Positions 41,001 to 50,000 of a stretch of 64,000 nt of DNA are shown one piece after another. Made by a program: the position numbers and the translations under genes. Within the stretch, counting starts at the first letter, position 1. Each line of letters starts with the position of its first letter. Source of the stretch: Siphonodentalium dalli (lineage: Eukaryota > Mollusca > Scaphopoda > Gadilida > Siphonodentaliidae). Location of the stretch: contig CP136066.1 in NCBI GenBank assembly GCA_032622095.1, positions 131,783,917 through 131,847,916 of the forward strand, in the 5' to 3' direction. The notes below the pieces were generated by a model. That model saw only the letters and a program-made list of their open reading frames with translations, was not told where the DNA came from and made no database searches.

Positions 41001-44000
41001 AGATTCCTCGTATCATGGATAAGAACGTGCATCAATTTGGTGGAAATTGGCGCTAAAACAATTGTGCATCAATTTTGGTGCCCCTGCCCCTTTCAATGCA
41101 ACCCTGACTCGAATGAGGCCACATTTGACACATAAAGGCCACACCATTAGACTCCTCATACCATGGGGGTGATTTTGTATAAGTGTGGTGGCAATCGGCG
41201 ACTTATTATCATTTTAGTGCCCACCCTCTCCCAATCTCTCATCCAAAAACAACAATTTGGCGTTGTTAAATCGCACAATTAGATTCCTTGTATCATGAAG
41301 AAGAATATATATCAATTTGGTGGAAATCGGCGCTAAAATTAGTTTTATCAATTTTGGTGCCCCTCTCCCCTTCCGTTCATCCCTGACTCAAACGACGCCA
41401 CTTTTGACATATTTAAACCACACCGTTGGATTCTTCATATCATGGGGATGATTATATGTAAGTTTCGTGGCAATCGGCGACAGAAAAAAATTCTGCCCCC
41501 CCTTCCGGGCACCCCTGACGCGAACGGCGCGAATTTTGCAATATTTAAACCACGCCATTAGATTCCTCATATTATGGGGATGATTATTTATAAGTTTGGT
41601 GGCAACAACAACGGCGTCACTTTAGAAAATTCTAACCCTAATCTACTCCTAGTAGACCCCTTTGGCATCATCTAGATGGTCCCCTGTGAATTTCTATAGA
41701 ACACAGACAGACAGACAGACATTCGCAAATATAAATATAGATTCTCGGTATAGACGGTCCAAGCTCTAACTATTAAATGCAAACCTGGTTGCCATAATTC
41801 CTTCTCGTGATTTTATTTATTAACTTATATTGATATTAATTATTCTACAAAAGGCAAATTTGTAACAAGAGTCTTATTTTGTGCACTGGTGGGGGGGGGG
41901 CTCTGTTTTCTCAAATAGAGAATATAAGAATATGATGAGGTTCTCGTATATATAGGTATATCATACACCTTCTTGTGAATTATTTTTACGTTGACATAGT
42001 TCTCTTGTTTTAGGAGTAGGCCTACATGTACCCGATGTACCACCGAATGTCAAATGTATGTTAGCCGCGATTAACTTCCAATCGAATTTACCAGTCCAGT
42101 CTAGTTTAAAGCATATCTGATTGGTATATCCCTTGTTTAATAAGCCATGGTGTCGCATCATATCATGGCCTTAGTGGATGCATATATTATAGCAGTTATT
42201 GTTGCAAATGTGAGGAATACATCGTATGCTGATATCTTACAGGTTCATGGTTGTTCGAACGCGGCACAATGTCCCTGATTCTGTGGCGACATCCCTCGCA
42301 ACGGATATAAACAACTTCCTCTTCCAGAAACCAGCTCAACTTGTGTGTAAACAAAGGTACGAATTACTACCAACACTGGTTGCTCAGTCCAAAAATTTGA
42401 TAAAGTTTGATGCATGCAATAGACTTTTGAGAAATGCATACAAAAGTGGTCGTCCAAACGTTCAGTCATCAGAATATATTCATTCTTTATTATAAATATT
42501 TAGGTCATATATAATTTTAAAAAGATGTAAATCTGTACATTGAACTTTCTGTCATGGTCAACATATAATTCAATTGGACTCTTGTTTCCACCGGTTACCA
42601 TTTCAGAGAAAATGACCCAACGCAAGCAGTGTTATATATATCCCCGGCCAACAAAACCGAGAGACTCGTGCGTGAACTGAAGGAAGATGGATACGACGAT
42701 GGGCCCGGTGTGACCCAAGTGTTTGGTGTCGAGGAAGGGGAGACTATTCATGTTAACTTCAGGGGCAACGTTCAGCCTGCGGATAACACACAGCAAATGA
42801 TTTTCAACTCTAACATTCCGACCGTGATGAGATTCAAATTGTCAGAGGTTGATAAATATCTACAGAAAAACTTCACTGAGTACAGAGGGTACATTCAAAT
42901 GTTAAAAGATTACAAATATTCTGGAGTGAACGAATCAAAAGGTCTTCGACAGCGTGGTCAACCGACCAAAGAACTCCTATGCGAGGTTATGGTGCAGATC
43001 CCCAAAGTGAGTGTAAGACTGAGATGAGGTTTCACGATGTTCAAAGATTCGACTGTTAAATTGTTATACTATGCACAATCGTCAGATAAACGTTACTATA
43101 TTGTGTGCATGGGTGATATCTGAATGCACGTTTTGTTTCAACATTCAGCGTGTATAGCGATATATATCTGCATGCACGATTTGTTTCAGACTTTTCAGAC
43201 ACGATTTACTTAAAACCTTTGAAAATATAGACATGTTTTTATTATTCTAACCAAATGGATGATATTGCACAATGGTGTAATCAAATCAAATGGTAAGTAT
43301 AACATGATATTCGGATATTTCATTTAACATAGTAATCTAACAGGTCCAAAATTAGTCATAACACTAAAAGTACAGATAATATGTCATGACCAATTTAGTA
43401 CCAGGGACAAACGAGTGCAGATCCGCATTTGCCACATATAGGCTGGAGGGGTAAAGTGACATTCGGTCATCTGAATGGATATGCATGCCATTGCATGGTT
43501 TGTTATGTCGAAGTATATCTAGATTTCCAGCAAATAATGATGTCATGGATCTATTATTCCACAGGTACACCCGGACGCACCAGCGGTGCGACCTCCTATA
43601 CCGATAAAAACGGAGCTTCTTGACGTGGAAGTTTTACGTCATATCGCCGAAGAACTGGGAGATGAATGGAAGAGGGTTGCGAATTATCTGGGCGTCAGTC
43701 CAGTTCGGATGCAAGCTATCCTCCGCAACATGAATCTGGGGGATATATCTGATGAGGATGGCAGATACGAGATGCTGAATACATGGCTCAAGAGGACATT
43801 GAAGGCGGACGACAAAGTGAGTCACTTGCATCAAATTTCGGGGTTATTTCTGACAATTCACGAAAAGTTCCGTACACAAGACCGGGTGGATGGCAAAACC
43901 CATTTTTCCGTTGATTGCAATTTTGATACTGTTTTCTAGTTCCTCAGTCTAACATCCATTTGGAAGGAATGTGATTATATATGGTGTAATATATGCTTAC

Positions 44001-47000
44001 ATTTGCCTTAGATTGAATTGTAGTCTCAAGTCTATTGAGGAGTGCTGGATATCGTGAGAAATCATGGATAATGACATCAGTTTCGGAGGAACAATGTATA
44101 GTTACCTAGACCTGCACGGGTAGGCAGCCATCTTTGATCGCTGTCTGGTTTTAGAGGTATTGCGATTGAATATTTAGGCGCTCACTCTGACTGTTACGTC
44201 TTTTATTTGTTGACAGAAATAGGCAAAGATGGTAATAAACAGTGTGGGACGGCGGTCCGTCCACAGAGGCGTGTCGTTAAAACGAGTAAAATATAAATTA
44301 AAATTATATATCAGTTTAAAACGAGCGCGCCACTTTGAAAAATGCGTCGCTAAACAATGCATACGTAACAAGGTATTTTACTTTTTCAGATACCCCCTCA
44401 CTTCAAACGGCAAAAATTCACAAAGACCTGGACCGATAATTAAAATTCGAACACCCATCGATTAAGTGAAAGCTATATTTTAGGATATATAAACTGTTCC
44501 AAAGTTCCAATAGTGTGGTCGTCGGAGGGTTAGACCCAGAAGAAATTGGTAAAGAAGCGGTTTTGGTGTCATTCGACGCGGGAGAATCTCGTGTATAACA
44601 TATCCAAAATCCGCTAAAATCCGCTAAAATCCGCTAAAATCCGCTAAATTCAGGATCCAAGATGGCGTCCAACATGGCTGCCGTTAGTCAAAAGATACTC
44701 TGACTGAGATTAATTCGATAATAGTGAGAACAAATGTTGTCATATGTATACAAATGTATACATTTTTGCAAAGGTAAAATATTGTGCCACCTGTTTATGG
44801 CAAAAATGGAACTCCTCGTCCCAGATGGCCGCCAAAATGGCGGCCTAAACTCGAACATTTGAAGTTTTTGCCTAATATCTTAAAGATCAATTCCTGTTGT
44901 TTGATAATGGTTCAGACTGGCGACTTTGATTAGGCTTATTCATGTTAATTCAGCATTGGAGCAATGAAAGATACCATAAATGGGGTCCCAGACTCATCTA
45001 CACCCTCAAAAATTCGATTTTACAGAACGCGGTATAAAATTCAACAAAACTCGCCATTGTGATTACAGTCATATATCAACAAGAAATGGACAGAACTGTA
45101 CAATGTAAATTGGGCATACCAATATCTATAAATACTCCAATTCAATGAAACCCAAATTGGCGCTTTGTCTCAAAATGGTGGTCAAAATATGGAAAATGGC
45201 GGATATTGATCACAGTGTCATTCAACACATTATAAGTAGTGGTTGATGAATAAATTGACTAAATAAATACGAATGTATATCTCTTTATGATGCCATTATG
45301 CTAGCTCTATGTAAAAAACTTAAAAATCAGTACCAAAAATGGCTGCCAAAATGGCCACCGATGTGAAAAATACTATTTTCTATCACTTCTGTTTATCACT
45401 TGTTGCTCTCTGAACTGGGAACAATGGGTATATTCTTCAATGATCGTGTCAACTGATCATTAAAGCAATGACATGTCTAATAGATTAGATCATAGTTTAC
45501 TCCGGTCCTTCACTAATAAGTTATAACGAATGCGGTATGAAATTTAACCAAAATCGACTTTGGGGTTCTGGTCACATTTGATATTTAGGGATGAGCAGAT
45601 CTTGTCTACAAAATAATTGATCGTTTCTTTTATTTGTGAACATTCCATCTCAAATAGACCAAAAGAAACAATAAATTTTATCTAATATGGCTTCCAAAAC
45701 CAAAATGGTAGATTCTGCCCAGCTTATCACATAATGCCCCGGAAGTTGTGAGTGGTGGATGCAGTTGATAGTTGGCAAATATACATGTATGTGGCTCATA
45801 TACATCAAAACTATTTATTTTCAATCTTTTGGTGGCTTCCCGCGGGTTGACAAAATCTCGACGCATCAGTGCTATAATGTCGTAACTCCATTATGGCGGG
45901 AAATGAGTAGTTGATACCATTCGAATCGTGAGAAAAAATCCAATCCGATGGGCCAAACTGTCTTTGCATTGGATGACAAATATTCGCACAAACCAGTGAA
46001 GCAAATGTCGTATCTCCAGCGATCTTTACAATTATTCGTGCTATGAGGTCGTATGTCCAACAGCAGCCAATCGGACGCTTCATGTTGTCCACGTGACTTC
46101 TGTTTTGTGTTTGTGAATTCTAAAATGTGTGCTATATGGTAGTATCTCCATGTTAGTCACGTGATCATTTGGTGATTTAAATTTTTGTGATTGTTCCACA
46201 CATTTCTGTATGATGATGCACATGGGTGAATTTTCATATTGTAGAATAGGCACTTTTTAGTTCATAGACACATGCGATTGCCACCATATTTGGCTTAATC
46301 TGCATTTATTAGCACAACTTCATTATAGCACGGAAACGAATCGTCGCTGGCATACGCAAAATGTCATATCTCCAAACAAGCTATTGCTTTTTAAAAGAAA
46401 ACGAGGGAGTAAACAGAAAACAATATGTGGTTCAATGAACAGCTAATGTCAGTTTTCATTGGGATAAATACAACAATACGTCATGCTTTGTCAACATTAG
46501 GAGAAATTTTGTCTAAAAACTTCAACCTTCATTTTCTCGGAAAATTGAAAATGTGGGTTACATTATAGCACCGATGCGACGAAATATTAACTATTCGGGC
46601 TCGGCCATCATTTTCAAGTTTCAAGCTGGAACTAAATGTAGCCCATGGATTCCCCATTTCGACATGTAAGAAAAGTAGTTTTACTCTGATCTCTTCCCAG
46701 ATATCAACTCTCCGGTAAATGGTGATCTCTTATGTTCTAGGAAATACGTGTGCCAAATACATATATGTATGAAGAAACTATCCCCATACATTGTTTATAC
46801 ATCGACTCCGTAAGTATGTGGATGTTTTCTTGGACAAGCGGGATTTTCAAACCTCGAAACCGTCCGTACAAACAATAAAAGTTGATAGGAAATGACGTTG
46901 GATGTAGGTCTAGAGTACGTCGTCCGCATGAAATAGTTTTCTTGTCATTAATTTGCACATATTTCGTGCTCTGATGAGCATGGATGAACGCCTTATGTGG

Positions 47001-50000
47001 CAGTTTGATTGTCTAGCATCCGGAAAATAACATGTTCATTGTTCACATTTCTTAGACAAACATGTTGTTAATCACCATGTTCATGTGGCATTTCTATCCA
47101 ATGACAACCTTGAAATACCAGTTCATCAAGCTAAATGGTTGATACCTTTACGCCTACGGGTCAGATCCAGCCGTGGCGCACATTGTGTCTACATATCATT
47201 GATGAAATAATTCACTAAATGTGTAGAAGATATCGGTGCGTCTATATATTTACTAGAAGGTTTCTATCCACGTGTATATACCCAGAATCGCATGACACTG
47301 AATTGTCACATGGAGTGTGAAGGGTATACAATGTACGTGCGAATTTTCATATTTCCTCTTGATATTGAAGAAAATAATTTTACTTTGAAACTCCCCAGCT
47401 CCGATAACCAACTTGCCCACCAATTAAGTAAATCCCAGATTATTCGCTTTTCCCTCCAGTCCTTTTCACGTTCGCCAGCACTGGAAAACACATTAGAGCA
47501 TGATGCTTCCGGACTAGACCACCGATGCCCATATATTTGATGTTCCGAATAGTTGTTATAAGTAGAAATATTGACACTGTGTTTTCAAATAATCCAGATT
47601 CGTAGCAATTTAATTTCTTTTTAATTAATTTCCAGATAGTCCCTCGTAATAAGTGGATATCGTGTTGTATCCTGCAGTAGATACTGCTTAGGTGGAACAT
47701 TTCGGGCTGAACTGATTGTGGTAATAGATTATTGGCAACACGTTTAATATGTCTGTCATCGATAGCTCACAACCGAAGTGTTGTTTCGGCTTTCCTCTGA
47801 GCAGAACTTAAATTTCGACAATTTTCGGTGGCCATTTTGGTAGCCATCTTAGCATTTTGAATCGTAATTGGCTACTCATGCATACCCACAAAACATTGAT
47901 TTCAATCAATGATGTGTATTGGTGCCGAATTGGCGTTTTGTCGAATGGGTTTTCGTGAATAACTACATATTTGCCATTTTCATTATTATTGGCGACCACG
48001 TTGGACGCCATCTTGAATTCTGTATTTTCCCCAAAGCGGATTTTAACGGATTTTGGATATGTTATACACGAGATTCTTCCGCGTCGAATGACAACAAAAC
48101 CGCTTCTTTACAATTCCTTCTGGGTCTAACCCTCTGACGACCATTCTAAATATCTGCCATTTTCCATATTTTGACCGCCATTTTGGCAGCCATTTTAAGA
48201 CAAAGCGCCAATTTGGGTTTCATTGAATTGGAGTATTTATAGATAATGGTATGCCCAACTTACATTGTACAGTTCTGTCCATTTCTTGTTGATATATGAC
48301 TGGAATCCCAATGGCGATTTTTGTGGAATTTTATACCGCGTTCTGTAAAATCAAATTTTTGAGGGTGTAGATGAGTCTGGGACCCCATTTATGGTATCTT
48401 TCATTGCTCCAATGATGAATTAACATGAATAAGCCTAATCAATGTCGCCAGTCTGAACCATTATCAAACAACAGGAATTGATCTTTAAGATATTAGGCAA
48501 AAACTTAAAATTTTCGAGTTTAGGCCGCCATTTTTGGCAGCCATCTGGGGCGAGGGGTTCCATTTTTTCTATAGATATGTGGCATAATACTTTACCTTCG
48601 CAAAAATTTTGACATTTGTATAAATATGGCAACATTTGTTCTCATTATGTCGAATTAATCTCAGTCAGAATCTCTTTTGACTAAAGGCGGCCATGTTGGA
48701 CGCCATCTTGGATCCTGGATTTTGCCCAAAGCAGATTTTAGCGGATTTTGGATATGATGTAGCAGAGATTCTCCCGCGTTGAATGACACCGAGATCGCTT
48801 CTTTACCAATTTCTTCTGGGTCAACCCATTTTTTTGCGTACCACGACCACACTACAAGAGCACACGCTAATGTGTCCCTCGTTAGCACGGGGAAAATATA
48901 TCATCCATTTCAAAGTCAATAATTATCGAGTTATTCCGTTTACTGAGAATCTACAGATTTTGAATTGTCCGGATGATAACTTGAATAATATGCAACAGCA
49001 TAGCTTTATATTTGGTACGTGCATGGTTCTCATTTGAGAAGACCCAAGCCATGTTCTTGGTCATGGATTTACGGGGCGTATTTTAACTTAGAATTCGCAG
49101 TGTTTGTGTTGTCCGGATAATAACTTGAACTTATATTCAATTTCAACAAATTTCAACAGGATATTTGGTACGTGATTCACATTTGGGAAGAACCAGGCCA
49201 AGTTCGATTATGTTATCACAAAATCGAATATATGATTTGTGATATCATAAAATGAATTTAAGATATCATGAAATCGAATATATTACATCACAAAATAGAA
49301 AAATATTTAATGATATCAATAATTATATTTTATAACATAGATCATTTCATGATATCAATAAATATTTTGTGATATCATTAAATGCATTTAGTGATATCAA
49401 TAAATAGTCTTTTAATCCGAATTATTGATATCACAAAATGAGTATATAGATAGAACGACACAAGTGTGTGAACATGATAACGTTATTGCACGAGTTTGTT
49501 GTGACGCGATGGCAAAACGAGAACCGGAGGTTCGAGTTTTACCTCGCGGCATGACAAATGAGTGCAATAACGTTAACATGTTCACAAAACTGTGTTGTTC
49601 TATGTTTATTGCACACTCTGAAGATTGTAGCTTGTATTATACTAAAATTTAGATCTATATTCTTTATTTAATTGAACAAACGTGTGCTTAATGTAGACTA
49701 TACTTAATAATTTAGTGAAGAAATTGTCTGTTACGGTTAACGTCGCCAATGACGTTGGTGACGTAATCGGTTTGTATTGTTCAAGAATTTTAAGTTTTTG
49801 CCTAATATCTTAAAGATCAATTCCTGTTGTTTGATAATGGTTCAGACTGGCGACATTGATTAGGCTTATTCATGTTAATTCATCATTGGAGCAATGAAAT
49901 ACACAATTGTTCATTGAACGTTTTGAAATATTCTGTATTTTGCTGTATTTCGCACAAATAAGCCATTGGGTGTGCAATAAATGATATCATAAAATCGAAT

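Noticed and set aside
46960-47000. CTGATGAG followed by GAA, considered as a hammerhead ribozyme core
   Set aside because: No plausible stem II or matching stems I and III around it.
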